DNA of 64,000 nucleotides from an uncultured Flavobacteriales bacterium (GTDB taxonomy: Bacteria > Bacteroidota > Bacteroidia > Flavobacteriales > BACL11). The DNA is taken from positions 62,001-126,000 of the forward strand of contig CAJIYG010000001.1 of the NCBI GenBank assembly GCA_905181585.1. The letters run 5' to 3'. The notes under the pieces were generated by a model, which saw only the letters and a program-made list of their open reading frames with translations, searched no databases and was not told where the DNA came from. Within the stretch, counting starts at the first letter, position 1; each line of letters begins with the position of its first letter. Both the position numbers and the translations under genes were made by a program. This document shows, piece by piece, positions 1-8,489 of the stretch.

Positions 1-265
1 AGAGTCAATTATCCGACTTCTTGCTTTTGCAAAATCTGCAATCAGACACAACATGGCCAAAGACCTTCCTCTATTTGATGTTCCAACTTGTTTAATATGG
101 GGAAAGTTTGATAAGGTAACTCCTCCACACGTTGCCGAAGAATTCAAGAAACTACTTCCAGATTCAACATTAAAGTGGGTAGATAAGTGTGGACACGCCC
201 CAATGTGGGAACATCCAAAAGAATTTAGCGAACATGTTCTTACTTTCCTAAAAGACAGGCTCTAA
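1..265 (+). CDS. Alpha/beta-hydrolase family protein, C-terminal part (5' truncated by window edge)
   Basis: The reading frame is open from base 2 and ends at 265, so about 87 C-terminal residues of a longer protein are visible. The visible part carries the motif IWGKFDKVTPP, which holds the acid residue of an alpha/beta-hydrolase catalytic triad. It is followed by the late histidine in KCGHAPMWEHP, the classic GH(A/S)P motif of the family. The substrate cannot be inferred because the nucleophile elbow lies outside the window. engB starts four bases after the stop, so the two are probably co-transcribed. The family assignment is secure from the two late motifs; no specific enzyme activity is. 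Confidence 0.8.
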   Translation, partial: ESIIRLLAFAKSAIRHNMAKDLPLFDVPTCLIWGKFDKVTPPHVAEEFKKLLPDSTLKWVDKCGHAPMWEHPKEFSEHVLTFLKDRL

Positions 266-269
266 ATAC

Positions 270-878
270 ATGAAAATAAAAAAAGCAGAATTTGTAATCA
301 GTAATACTGACTACAGATTATGTCCTAAAAATAATTTACCAGAATACGCTTTTATTGGCCGATCAAATGTTGGAAAATCTTCTTTAATAAATGCAATAGT
401 TAATAATAAAAAACTTGCAAAGACTTCTAGCACTCCTGGAAAAACTCAACTCATAAATCATTTTATAATTAATGATCAATGGTATCTTGTTGATCTGCCT
501 GGATATGGTTATGCCAAAACTTCTAAAAGTCAAAGAGCCATATTTCACGAAATGATAAGTAATTATCTTTTAAATAGAAGCTCCTTGATTGCATTATTTG
601 TATTAATAGATTCACGACATAAACTACAAAAAATTGACAATGAATTTATGATCTTTCTAGCAGAAAATCAAATTCCTTTTGTTATTGTTTTCACAAAAAT
701 AGATAAGCTAGGTAAAAATATAATTAAAAAAAATATTGAGAATTTTAAAAAAGAAATGCTAAAAAATTGGGAGGAAATTCCTGAAGTATTCCTTTCTTCT
801 TCAGAGTCTAGATTAGGTATTAAAGAAATCACAAGCTACATAGCTAAACTCAACGTGGATATAAAAAACAATAATTAA
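270..878 (+). CDS. engB: Ribosome biogenesis GTP-binding protein EngB/YsxC
   Basis: This is a 202-aa TRAFAC-class GTPase needed for assembly of the large ribosomal subunit in bacteria studied so far. The G1 P-loop GRSNVGKS is at residues 30-37, the switch region with TPGKT at about 55-59, the G3 motif DLPGYG at 75-80 and the G4 motif TKID at 142-145. A late SSS segment is in the right place for G5. The length is normal for the family. The gene follows the hydrolase closely and converges on gldC, whose last bases overlap its end by four nucleotides. The assignment is certain from motif order and size. Confidence 0.97.
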   Translation: MKIKKAEFVISNTDYRLCPKNNLPEYAFIGRSNVGKSSLINAIVNNKKLAKTSSTPGKTQLINHFIINDQWYLVDLPGYGYAKTSKSQRAIFHEMISNYLLNRSSLIALFVLIDSRHKLQKIDNEFMIFLAENQIPFVIVFTKIDKLGKNIIKKNIENFKKEMLKNWEEIPEVFLSSSESRLGIKEITSYIAKLNVDIKNNN

Positions 879-1195
879 AGAATTTTTGTCTCCTTTGCAA
901 AGAAACCACAATAGTCTCTTAAAGCCTCAGCTAACTTATTTTGCCCTGTAGATTTTTCAAGAGATGTTGCCATACTCATCATATTTTGATGGTAAAGGAT
1001 AAACATATCGTTCACAGGCATATCTTTTGTCCAAATATCAACTCGTAGTGTTTCTTTCTTTGTTGCATCCCATGCAGCAACCATTAAAGCTTTTAAATTA
1101 ATATTTCCTTCACCTTGATTATCAGATATCATATTAATATTTTCTGGCAAATTATTTTCATCAAGTTCAACTTCAAATTTTAAAATCTGTTTCAT
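875..1195 (-). CDS. gldC: Gliding motility protein GldC
   Basis: This is a 106-aa soluble protein without signal peptide, matching the size and conserved sequence of Flavobacterium GldC (for example the DIWTKDMPV segment and the C-terminal CGFFAKETKIL). In Flavobacterium johnsoniae GldC is an accessory gliding protein whose loss reduces rather than abolishes motility. The gene lies directly downstream of gldB on the same strand, overlapping it by four bases (ATGA type), so the two are translationally coupled. It converges with engB, overlapping by four bases. The biochemical role of GldC is unknown. Identity is supported by sequence recognition and by gldB adjacency. Confidence 0.9.
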   Translation of the reverse strand: MKQILKFEVELDENNLPENINMISDNQGEGNINLKALMVAAWDATKKETLRVDIWTKDMPVNDMFILYHQNMMSMATSLEKSTGQNKLAEALRDYCGFFAKETKIL

Positions 1196-2172
1196 TTTTT
1201 TGGCTTGTATTTAGATTGTGTTAAAATATTATTATAGTCAGTATTTCTAATCAATTCTTCAAAAGAAATATTTTTGTTATTTTCCATATAGCTCTCAACA
1301 ATATTACCGCCTATAAAGTAGGCAATTCTACCAGGAGATTCTTTAGGCATTCCTTTAGCAAAAGGAGAATAGTTTAAATATGACCTAAAATCATTTTCTT
1401 TTGAAGAAAAAAGTAAATTATTTTCTATAAAATAAGACCAAATTAAAAACTCGTTTTCTTCACACCAAATTAACTGATCATCGCTAAAGCGAAGCTTTGT
1501 TGATTTATCATATTTTGGCAATATATTATTTAAAAAATACATAACCTTTCCCTTATAAATAATTTTTGACAAAAAATTACTTTCTTGATTATAAGATTCA
1601 AAATCTCTATTAAATAAGGATTCAAATATATTCGGAATCATAAATTTCTTTTGCTTTTGAAATTTTAAATATTCTGGATTACCAAGCCTATCATAAAAAA
1701 CACTGTTTTTACCTAAATAAAATTCTAAGCCTACAGCAACAACAGAGTCATAAGTAATAACTCCGTAATTAAAACCACTAAACATTGTAATAAAATGAGG
1801 TGTTTGCTTTGATGGTATTAAATAGTTATAATTAGCTACAGCATTGTTAATTTGATTTTCATAGAGTGAAAAATCATTAAAATTTTTATTAATTGAATCA
1901 TAAACTTCTCTCATATCAGGATGATTAACAAAGTCAATTACGCTCTTTTGTAATATGGTATCATTAGAATTATTAAATAGAAAATCATTAAAATAATTTA
2001 CAAATATTCCTAAGTTCTCATTCCAAATAATTTGCTTATCATCTATATTATCAGAATTTACGCTAAACAGTGAATTTTCAAATCTATATACAGCTAGATC
2101 TTTCTTGTCCTCTAAAGAGGTATCACAACCAATTAATAAAAGAAAAAAAAATAAAGGAAAAAAATAATTCAT
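1192..2172 (-). CDS. gldB: Gliding motility lipoprotein GldB
   Basis: This lipoprotein is one of the Gld proteins required for gliding and type IX secretion related motility in Flavobacteria. I place the start at the ATG at 2172. It gives MNYFFPLFFFLLLIGCDTS, a textbook lipoprotein signal with the lipobox cysteine at residue 16. A longer frame to 2193 would begin with GTG and add seven residues ahead of the signal. The mature part of about 310 residues matches GldB in length and in segments such as HFITMFSGFNYG and the C-terminal GRIAYFIGGNIVESYM. It is first in a gldB-gldC pair and divergent from nadE, whose promoter lies between the two starts. Confidence 0.92.
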   Translation of the reverse strand: MNYFFPLFFFLLLIGCDTSLEDKKDLAVYRFENSLFSVNSDNIDDKQIIWNENLGIFVNYFNDFLFNNSNDTILQKSVIDFVNHPDMREVYDSINKNFNDFSLYENQINNAVANYNYLIPSKQTPHFITMFSGFNYGVITYDSVVAVGLEFYLGKNSVFYDRLGNPEYLKFQKQKKFMIPNIFESLFNRDFESYNQESNFLSKIIYKGKVMYFLNNILPKYDKSTKLRFSDDQLIWCEENEFLIWSYFIENNLLFSSKENDFRSYLNYSPFAKGMPKESPGRIAYFIGGNIVESYMENNKNISFEELIRNTDYNNILTQSKYKPKK

Positions 2173-2202
2173 TGCTACAAATGTAAGAAACACTTACCTT
2201 TG
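2172..2202 (+). promoter_or_regulatory. Bacteroidota-type promoter for nadE (TTG-N20-TAnnTTTG)
   Basis: A -33 type TTG at 2172-2174 and a -7 type TACCTTTG at 2195-2202 are separated by exactly 20 nt. The nadE ATG follows 10 nt after the -7 element, implying a very short leader. The -33 box touches the start codon of the divergent gldB. The element pair matches the Bacteroidota consensus and recurs with the same spacing upstream of four other genes in this window. Confidence 0.7.
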
Positions 2203-2212
2203 CAACAAGATT

Positions 2213-2986
2213 ATGAATACAAAAAGTGTAGCATCACATATAGAAAATTGGATTAAAGAATATCATATTTCTTCTTTATCAGATGGATTTGTAATTGGCA
2301 TTTCTGGTGGTATTGATTCTGCTGTAACATCTACTTTAATAGCTAAAACAGGTATTCCATTATTATGTATCGAAATGCCCATACATCAAAATCTTGAACA
2401 AAGCCAAAGATCTTCTAAGCATATATCTTGGCTCAAAAATCACTTCCCAAATGTTAGCTCTCTAGAAACTAACCTTAGTAATATATTTGAAACATTTAAG
2501 AACACTCATACCAATACAAACCAAAGAACTGAGCTAGCTCTAGCAAACACAAGAGCAAGACTTAGAATGACAAGTCTTTACTATTATGGTCAAATTAATA
2601 ACTACTTAGTAGCTGGAACAGGCAATAAGATAGAAGATTTTGGAATTGGGTTTTTTACAAAATATGGAGATGGAGGAGTTGATATAAGTCCTATTGCAGA
2701 TTTAAAAAAATCTGAAGTTTATCTAATAGGGCAAGAATTAGGTATAAATAATGACATCATATTAGCCCCACCTACAGATGGATTATGGGGAGATGACAAA
2801 ACAGATGAAGATCAAATTGGAGCCACATATCCTGAACTTGAATGGGCTATGGAGTTTAGTGATGATGAAAAAAAATTAAGCAAAAGAGAAATAGAAGTTT
2901 TAAAAATCTTTAAAAATCTTAACAAAAAAAATAAACACAAAATGACTCCCATCCCTATATGCAACATCCCTAACTCATTGAAATAA
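2213..2986 (+). CDS. nadE: NH3-dependent NAD(+) synthetase
   Basis: This enzyme converts deamido-NAD plus ATP and ammonia to NAD, the last step of NAD synthesis. The 257-aa protein is the short ammonia-dependent form, with no N-terminal nitrilase-like glutaminase domain. The PP-loop SGGIDS lies near residues 30-35. Later signatures are NTRARLRM, the GTGNKIEDFGIGFFTKYGDGG substrate-binding region and the LKKSEVYLIG helix. A complete promoter sits immediately upstream (2172-2202). The gene is divergent from gldB, an arrangement that puts both starts within about 40 bases of each other. Confidence 0.96.
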   Translation: MNTKSVASHIENWIKEYHISSLSDGFVIGISGGIDSAVTSTLIAKTGIPLLCIEMPIHQNLEQSQRSSKHISWLKNHFPNVSSLETNLSNIFETFKNTHTNTNQRTELALANTRARLRMTSLYYYGQINNYLVAGTGNKIEDFGIGFFTKYGDGGVDISPIADLKKSEVYLIGQELGINNDIILAPPTDGLWGDDKTDEDQIGATYPELEWAMEFSDDEKKLSKREIEVLKIFKNLNKKNKHKMTPIPICNIPNSLK

Positions 2987-3030
2987 AATAATTTACTAAA
3001 TTAGCGTTAATACTAATTTAAAAATAAATT

Positions 3031-3357
3031 ATGAAAAAAATAGAAACTCCACTTACATGGGCCTTAGGAATTTTATCTATCTTATTAATAACTTTTGCAT
3101 CTTTAAATTCTACTACTAAAAATTATAACTTAGGAAATGCATCCTCAGATAATAACAATTATTGGGATTTGAACTATGAGCATGAGTTGAAAGAAAGTTC
3201 AGATTTTAGTTTATTAAAAACTTATGGAGCATGGGGAGAAGAAAGCTGCGACTCAAATACAGAAGCCTTTGAAGAAAATTCAATTAGCTTAGATACAATT
3301 CTGGTAGATATTGCTACAGAAAGTAAAATGATCACAGATACAATATTATTAGAGTAA
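3031..3357 (+). CDS. Unknown small membrane-anchored protein
   Basis: I do not recognise this 108-aa protein. The N-terminus has two lysines then a single hydrophobic segment (about residues 8-26, TWALGILSILLITFASL), which looks like a signal anchor without a lipobox. The rest is Asn/Ser/Glu-rich and acidic and predicted to be outside the membrane, with a single cysteine in WGEESCDS. There is no recognisable domain. It lies 44 nt after nadE on the same strand and ends three bases before the convergent lnt gene. Codon use is like its neighbours, and the signal anchor argues that it is real. Confidence 0.6.
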   Translation: MKKIETPLTWALGILSILLITFASLNSTTKNYNLGNASSDNNNYWDLNYEHELKESSDFSLLKTYGAWGEESCDSNTEAFEENSISLDTILVDIATESKMITDTILLE

Positions 3358-3360
3358 TAA

Positions 3361-4935
3361 TTATAATTTAACTTTTACTTTAACAAACATTAAAAGAAGA
3401 AATATACTTGAGGTAAATGAGGAGATTCGACCAATATAATCACCAAATTCATTATAAAAAGTTTTTATATTGTTAGATGAAACCTCAACATCTATTGCAA
3501 CCTTTTCATTCCAATCAGCAAATGCAATCACTCTTCCATGCATATCAATAACTCCAGATTGACCAGTATTAGCACATCTAATAATAGATTTTCTTTGCTC
3601 TATAGCTCTTAATTTTGCATAACTAAAATGCTGCTTATATCCTGAAGTATTTTTCCACCAGCCATCATTAGTTATTATACACATAAGTTCAAAATCTTTT
3701 GACTTATTTAAGTCACCAAAAATAGATTCGTAACAAATCAATGGCAGAAGTTTTAATGTATCTAAAGAAAATACATTAAGATAATTATCACTTCCAAGTG
3801 ACCCGCTAACACCCCCTAAATCAACAGATAAAGAAGAAATATTATTAAGTAAAGATGGAAATGGTATTTTTTCTGCTCCTGGAACTAATTTGACTTTGTG
3901 ATAAATATCAATCTTTCCAAGGTTAGAAATAAAAATCGCCGAATTATACACATCATACCAAAGATCTTGTGTTCTAATTTGACGAGCTGTTGAACTAATA
4001 TCATCAATTGAATTAAACCTTTTAAAAGTCGTAGCGCCGAGTAAAATATTTAGTTTCGGAAATTTTTTTTGCAGATTACCTAGTTCCTTTAAACTATAAG
4101 AATATTCTATTTTACTCTCCCATAAACTTTCTAACAATGCAGTTTCAGGGCCAATTAATAAATCTGTTGTACTATCTATTTTTGTTTTTGCTAAATCAAT
4201 AAAATCTTTTAATTGTTGTTGATAACCCAAACTAAATTTATCGATATAGGGATCTACATTTGGCTGAACAATTACAATTTTTTTTGTTGAAATAAATAAA
4301 TCTTTATTTTTTTTTGAAATAAGTTGAGAAGCTAAAATTGGAACAAATAATATAAGAAATATAGCAGATATTTTTTTCTTATTCTTAAAATCATTTATCA
4401 AAGAAAAAATTAAAACATTAGCTAAGAGAATCCACATAGAACCTCCTAAAACACCAGTATACTCATACCAATTAATGAGATATATAGATTCTGAAAAACA
4501 ATTACCCAGGGTTAGCCACGGCCAAGAAAGATCCCAATTTAAATGTAAATACTCCATTGAAATCCAAAAAATAATAAGAGATAAATAACCTAATCTTTTT
4601 CCTAATATCTTTTTTGCTTTATGAAATAAATAAAACACAAAAGACATTAAAAGTGAATTAATGAAAAAAGCTGTTATTGCACCAAATAAAGTAGCATAAT
4701 AAACCCAATAAGTTGTTAGAATATTAAAAATTAAGAAAGTTAAAAAAGAAAATAAAAACACCTTTAAACCAGATTTATCATAATTATTTTCAAAACCTTG
4801 AAGAACAAATAGAAGTGGAACAAAAGCAAAAAAAATCAAAAAACTAAAACCCACTACAGGCCATGAAAGACTTAGAAGTATAGAAGACAAAAAGCAGAAG
4901 ATATAATTTCTCATATGTTTTACAAATATTATCAT
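3361..4935 (-). CDS. lnt: Apolipoprotein N-acyltransferase
   Basis: Lnt adds the third acyl chain to lipoproteins at the inner membrane. The 524-aa protein has an N-terminal block of about six to seven membrane segments (to about residue 205). A carbon-nitrogen hydrolase domain follows, and there is a final membrane segment at the C-terminus. The Glu-Lys-Cys triad is visible as E264 in GPETALLE, the lysine of HKVKLVPG (347 or 349) and C401 in LICYESIFGD. An alternative ATG at 4914 gives the more usual start MRNYIFCFL, and residue numbers would then fall by seven. It is divergent from pssA with only 12 nt between starts. GldB, GldD, LptC and the 44-aa lipoprotein in this window are expected substrates. 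Confidence 0.93.
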   Translation of the reverse strand: MIIFVKHMRNYIFCFLSSILLSLSWPVVGFSFLIFFAFVPLLFVLQGFENNYDKSGLKVFLFSFLTFLIFNILTTYWVYYATLFGAITAFFINSLLMSFVFYLFHKAKKILGKRLGYLSLIIFWISMEYLHLNWDLSWPWLTLGNCFSESIYLINWYEYTGVLGGSMWILLANVLIFSLINDFKNKKKISAIFLILFVPILASQLISKKNKDLFISTKKIVIVQPNVDPYIDKFSLGYQQQLKDFIDLAKTKIDSTTDLLIGPETALLESLWESKIEYSYSLKELGNLQKKFPKLNILLGATTFKRFNSIDDISSTARQIRTQDLWYDVYNSAIFISNLGKIDIYHKVKLVPGAEKIPFPSLLNNISSLSVDLGGVSGSLGSDNYLNVFSLDTLKLLPLICYESIFGDLNKSKDFELMCIITNDGWWKNTSGYKQHFSYAKLRAIEQRKSIIRCANTGQSGVIDMHGRVIAFADWNEKVAIDVEVSSNNIKTFYNEFGDYIGRISSFTSSIFLLLMFVKVKVKL

Positions 4936-4942
4936 ATTTTTG
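4935..4942 (+). promoter_or_regulatory. Possible -7 element for pssA-purS
   Basis: TATTTTTG matches TAnnTTTG and ends five bases before the pssA ATG. No TTG lies at the expected distance upstream, so this is only a half-match, and the transcript would have almost no leader. Confidence 0.35.
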
Positions 4943-4947
4943 CTTAA

Positions 4948-5670
4948 ATGAATACTTTAAAAAGAAATTTCCCCAATTTTATAACTCTGTCAAATTTATT
5001 CTGTGGAATTATTTCAATTATCTGTTCTTTTGAAAATCATCTAGCTTGGGCTTCAATTTTTATTTTTATAGGAATTTTTCTTGATTTTTTTGATGGTTTT
5101 TTTGCTAGAATTTTAAAAGTAGAAAACAAGTTTGGAGTTGAACTTGATAGCATGGCAGACTTGATCACTTCAGGCTTAGCACCATCAATAATTCTATTCC
5201 AAATCATTAGAACACAAACAGTAGCATTAGAATACGGACTTTTCACTTTACCATTTTCTTTAATTTCATTACTTGCATTTACTATACCTATTTCTTCGGC
5301 AATTAGACTTGCAAAATTTAATCTAGATGAGAATCAAAAGGAAGGTTTTATTGGTCTTCCTACCCCAATGACAGCAGTATTTATTGCTTCTATCCCATTA
5401 ATATATCTTGAAGATCATTATGAGTTTTATAGAAGTACTGAATTTCTATTTCTTACAGCTATTATTTTCTCATTACTTCAAATAAGTACAATTAAATTAT
5501 TTTCTTTAAAATTTAACTTTAAGTACTTTACTCTTGACAAGCTTAATATATTTAGAATTTTAATTTTATTTATTTCTATCATATTATTCTTGTTATTTAA
5601 TTTTTCATCCATACCTTTTATTGTAATTTTGTATATAATTCTATCATTAATAAATAATTTTTTAAAATGA
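4948..5670 (+). CDS. pssA: CDP-diacylglycerol--serine O-phosphatidyltransferase
   Basis: This integral membrane enzyme makes phosphatidylserine from CDP-diacylglycerol and serine, the precursor of phosphatidylethanolamine. The 240-aa protein has the full CDP-alcohol phosphatidyltransferase signature D-x2-DG-x2-AR-x8-G-x3-D-x3-D, from DFFDGFFAR to GVELDSMAD (about residues 43-71). About seven to eight hydrophobic segments fill the rest. A serine rather than glycerol acceptor is inferred from the type-II PssA-like N-terminus NFPNFITLSNLFCG. The stop overlaps the purS start by four bases (ATGA), so translation is probably coupled. Confidence 0.92.
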   Translation: MNTLKRNFPNFITLSNLFCGIISIICSFENHLAWASIFIFIGIFLDFFDGFFARILKVENKFGVELDSMADLITSGLAPSIILFQIIRTQTVALEYGLFTLPFSLISLLAFTIPISSAIRLAKFNLDENQKEGFIGLPTPMTAVFIASIPLIYLEDHYEFYRSTEFLFLTAIIFSLLQISTIKLFSLKFNFKYFTLDKLNIFRILILFISIILFLLFNFSSIPFIVILYIILSLINNFLK

Positions 5671-5918
5671 AATTCACAGCAGAAATAGATGTAATGCCAA
5701 TAAAATCCTTGCTAGACCCTCAAGGAAAAGCAGTAAGTGCAAGTATGGGCAATGTAGGGCTTTCTGAAATTAAAAATGTTCGAATTGGCAAACATGTCAC
5801 TTTAGAAATTGAGGCAGAAAATTTAGAAATAGCAAATAACAAAGTTGATGAAGCTTGTAAAAAAATGCTTTGTAATCTTATAATGGAATCTTATACATTC
5901 AAATTAACAGAGGTCTAG
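5667..5918 (+). CDS. purS: Phosphoribosylformylglycinamidine synthase subunit PurS
   Basis: PurS is the small bridging subunit of the three-part PurSQL FGAM synthase in purine synthesis. The 83-aa protein has the family pattern: MKFTAEIDVMPIKSLLDPQGKAV at the start, a central NVRIGKHVTLEIE strand, and a C-terminal MCNLIMESYTF-like helix and strand (here KKMLCNLIMESY). Its length is normal. purQ and purL are not adjacent. Instead purS overlaps the end of pssA by four bases, tying a purine subunit to a phospholipid gene. It converges on lptB with six bases between. Confidence 0.88.
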   Translation: MKFTAEIDVMPIKSLLDPQGKAVSASMGNVGLSEIKNVRIGKHVTLEIEAENLEIANNKVDEACKKMLCNLIMESYTFKLTEV

Positions 5919-5924
5919 TTTTTT

Positions 5925-6650
5925 TTAACTTCTTAGCTTAAAATTCTCTCCTAAATAAACACTTCTTACTTGTTCATCTTGAGCTAGCTCTTGAGATGTT
6001 CCTTGCTTTAGAATAGCTCCCTCAAACAAAAGATAGGATCTGTCAGTAATTGACAGTGTCTCATGTACATTATGATCGGTAATTAAAACTCCAATATTTT
6101 TTTTGACTAGTTTTCTTACTATACTTTGAATATCTTCAACCGCTATAGGATCTACTCCTGCAAAAGGTTCATCTAATAAAATAAATTTTGGATCAGTAGC
6201 TAAAGCACGAGCTATCTCTGTTCTCCTTCTTTCTCCGCCAGATAATAAATCACCAAAACTTTTTCTAACCTTGCTAAGACCAAACTCCTCAATTAGCTGT
6301 TCGCACTTTTCATGCTGTTGTTTATTAGAAAGAGATGTGACTTCTAAAACTGCTTTAATATTATCCTCAACTGATAATCTTCTAAAAACAGAAGCCTCTT
6401 GGGCTAAATAACCTATACCCAATTGAGCTCTTTTATACATTGGAAGATTAGTGATGTTATTATTATCTAAAAAAACAGAACCACTATTTGGTTTGACAAG
6501 ACCAACCATCATATAAAAAGAGGTTGTTTTACCCGCACCATTGGGCCCTAATAAACCAACAATCTCACCTTGAGAAACATTAATAGAAATATTATTAACT
6601 ACCATTTTTTTTGAATATGTTTTACAAATATTTTTAGCTTTTAAAATCAT
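5925..6650 (-). CDS. lptB: LPS export ABC transporter ATP-binding protein LptB
   Basis: LptB is the ATPase of the LptB2FG complex that drives lipopolysaccharide transport to the outer membrane. The 241-aa protein has Walker A GPNGAGKT at 35-42, a Q-loop in [10 protein letters not shown], the signature LSGGE at 136-140, Walker B FILLDEP at 156-162 and the switch histidine in TDHNVHE (H193). The segments RRLSVEDNI and DPIAVEDIQ are typical of LptB rather than other ABC ATPases. It is the last gene of a minus-strand run kdsD-tatC-lptB. KdsD makes the Kdo precursor of LPS, and lptC is elsewhere in this window at 53.3 kb. Confidence 0.93.
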   Translation of the reverse strand: MILKAKNICKTYSKKMVVNNISINVSQGEIVGLLGPNGAGKTTSFYMMVGLVKPNSGSVFLDNNNITNLPMYKRAQLGIGYLAQEASVFRRLSVEDNIKAVLEVTSLSNKQQHEKCEQLIEEFGLSKVRKSFGDLLSGGERRRTEIARALATDPKFILLDEPFAGVDPIAVEDIQSIVRKLVKKNIGVLITDHNVHETLSITDRSYLLFEGAILKQGTSQELAQDEQVRSVYLGENFKLRS

Positions 6651-6651
6651 C

Positions 6652-7461
6652 TTAATTCTTTTGGTTTTTTATTACTCTCGATGAAATTTTAATACCTAAT
6701 TCATATAACAATACAAGAGGTAATGATACAAGGATCTGAGAAGTAATATCAGGTGGAGTTATAATTGCTGACAAAATGAGTGTAACCACCATTGCATGCT
6801 TTCTATAAACTCGCATAAAATCAGGTGTTAATAAACCGATTTTTGTTAAAAAATACACTAAAATAGGTAGTTCAAAAATAATACCATTAGCTAAACTAAC
6901 TGTTGTTACTGTTGAAATAAAAGAGGTTAAACTTATCTGATTTGCAACAGTTTGACTTACTTGGTAAGAGCCTAAAAAATTAACAGATAATGGGGCTACG
7001 ACATAATAACCAAATAAAATTCCTATCAAAAAAAGTAATGAACTAAAAAAAACAATTCCTCTAGCAACATTTGCTTCATTCTTATGAAGAGCAGGTTTTA
7101 TAAAGCGCCAAAACTCCCAGAAAACATAAGGAAAAGAAATAATAAAACCCGAAAATAATGAGACTTTAATATGAGTAGAAAACTGACCAGACATACTTAT
7201 ATTCATCAGACTAAATGGTGACTCTTGAATGCACAAAGCCTCACCCATTTGAAGAAATCTAGAGATATTGCATAAAACCCTATAGGTTAAAAACTGAGGA
7301 TCCATTGGAGCTAATAATACTAAATCAAAAATTATATTCTTAAAAATAAAAGCAAGAATCGAAAATAAAAAAATTACAATAGCAGACCTTATTAAGTGCC
7401 AGCGAAAAACTTCAAGATGATCTAAAAAAGACATCTCTTTATCTACCTCTTCCCTTTTCAT
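6652..7461 (-). CDS. tatC: Sec-independent (Tat) protein translocase TatC
   Basis: TatC is the multi-spanning receptor for twin-arginine signal peptides in the cytoplasmic membrane. The 269-aa protein starts with [18 protein letters not shown], the conserved TatC N-terminus, and contains the [13 protein letters not shown] loop and about six membrane segments. TatA is not in the window. The start overlaps the kdsD stop by four bases, and the lptB start follows one base after the tatC stop, so the three genes form a tight operon. Confidence 0.95.
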   Translation of the reverse strand: MKREEVDKEMSFLDHLEVFRWHLIRSAIVIFLFSILAFIFKNIIFDLVLLAPMDPQFLTYRVLCNISRFLQMGEALCIQESPFSLMNISMSGQFSTHIKVSLFSGFIISFPYVFWEFWRFIKPALHKNEANVARGIVFFSSLLFLIGILFGYYVVAPLSVNFLGSYQVSQTVANQISLTSFISTVTTVSLANGIIFELPILVYFLTKIGLLTPDFMRVYRKHAMVVTLILSAIITPPDITSQILVSLPLVLLYELGIKISSRVIKNQKN

Positions 7462-8426
7462 TCAGCTATACCTTCTTTTATAATATCATGCAAATGAATG
7501 ATACCACAATATTTATTTTCCTCAAGAACAATTAGTTGTGTAATATTTAGGTCTTTCATTATTATAAAAGCATCATATACCAAAGCTTCCTTATCAATAA
7601 ATTTAGGATTTGGATTCATAATGATAGATGCTGTTAGATTGCTGATATCACCAACATTTTCAATACCCCTTCTTAGGTCACCATCTGTTACAATCCCTAT
7701 TAAAGTCTTATTATCTATAACTGCAGTGGCTCCCATTCTATTTTTTGAGATTTCAAAAATTATTTCTTTAATATTAGATGAAGAACCAACGCTTGGTAAA
7801 ACTGAATCGTTAATCAAATCAGACACTTTTAATGTTAGCTTTTTTCCAAGCATTCCTCCTGGATGAAATTTGGCAAAATCATCTTTTGTAAAACCTCTAG
7901 ATTCAAGCAAGCAAATAGCTAATGCATCTCCTAAGACTAATTGAGCTGTTGTTGAAGATGTAGGAGCAAGATCATAAGGACAAGCCTCTTTAAAAATAGG
8001 ACAATCTATTCTAATATTTGAATTTTGGGATAAATACGAATTACTATTACTGGTAATAGAAATTATAGTGTTACCCATTTTTTTAACATGGCTAATAAGA
8101 TCTTTTATTTCTAAAGTATTTCCACTCTTAGATAAACATAAGACTATATCATCATTTTGAATATTACCTAAATCACCATGTATAGCATCACTTGCATGTA
8201 AAAAAATAGCTGGCTGTCCAGTAGAATTAAATGTAGCAACCATTTTTTTAGAAATGTTAGCACTCTTTCCAATTCCTGTAACAATTAATCTACCCTTTGA
8301 TTGTGCAATAACCTCAACAGCTTTAACAAATTCTTGGCTTAAACTTTTCCCTAAAGAGCTTAAAACTTTGGTTTCTATATCAATAACTGATTTAGCTATT
8401 TTTTTTATTTCAATTGATGATTTCAT
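7458..8426 (-). CDS. kdsD: D-arabinose 5-phosphate isomerase (KpsF/GutQ/KdsD family)
   Basis: This enzyme interconverts ribulose 5-phosphate and arabinose 5-phosphate, the first step toward Kdo for LPS. The 322-aa protein has an N-terminal SIS sugar-isomerase domain (GIGKSANISKKMVATFNSTG, the LSKSGNT phosphate loop, and the histidine in FLHASDAIHGDLG). Two CBS repeats follow, from about residue 205 to the end. This is the standard domain order and size. It is the first gene of the kdsD-tatC-lptB operon and divergent from recQ. Confidence 0.93.
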   Translation of the reverse strand: MKSSIEIKKIAKSVIDIETKVLSSLGKSLSQEFVKAVEVIAQSKGRLIVTGIGKSANISKKMVATFNSTGQPAIFLHASDAIHGDLGNIQNDDIVLCLSKSGNTLEIKDLISHVKKMGNTIISITSNSNSYLSQNSNIRIDCPIFKEACPYDLAPTSSTTAQLVLGDALAICLLESRGFTKDDFAKFHPGGMLGKKLTLKVSDLINDSVLPSVGSSSNIKEIIFEISKNRMGATAVIDNKTLIGIVTDGDLRRGIENVGDISNLTASIIMNPNPKFIDKEALVYDAFIIMKDLNITQLIVLEENKYCGIIHLHDIIKEGIAE

Positions 8427-8489
8427 GATAAATAAGTAGTATATTCGTTATGATATAAACGCAAAACTAAACAAAAGTATTACTTTTAG

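Noticed and set aside
8472..8479. Minus-strand -7 box for kdsD in the recQ intergenic region
   Set aside because: TACTTTTG is present, but the nearest TTG is 23 nt away inside recQ, so the evidence is too weak to list.
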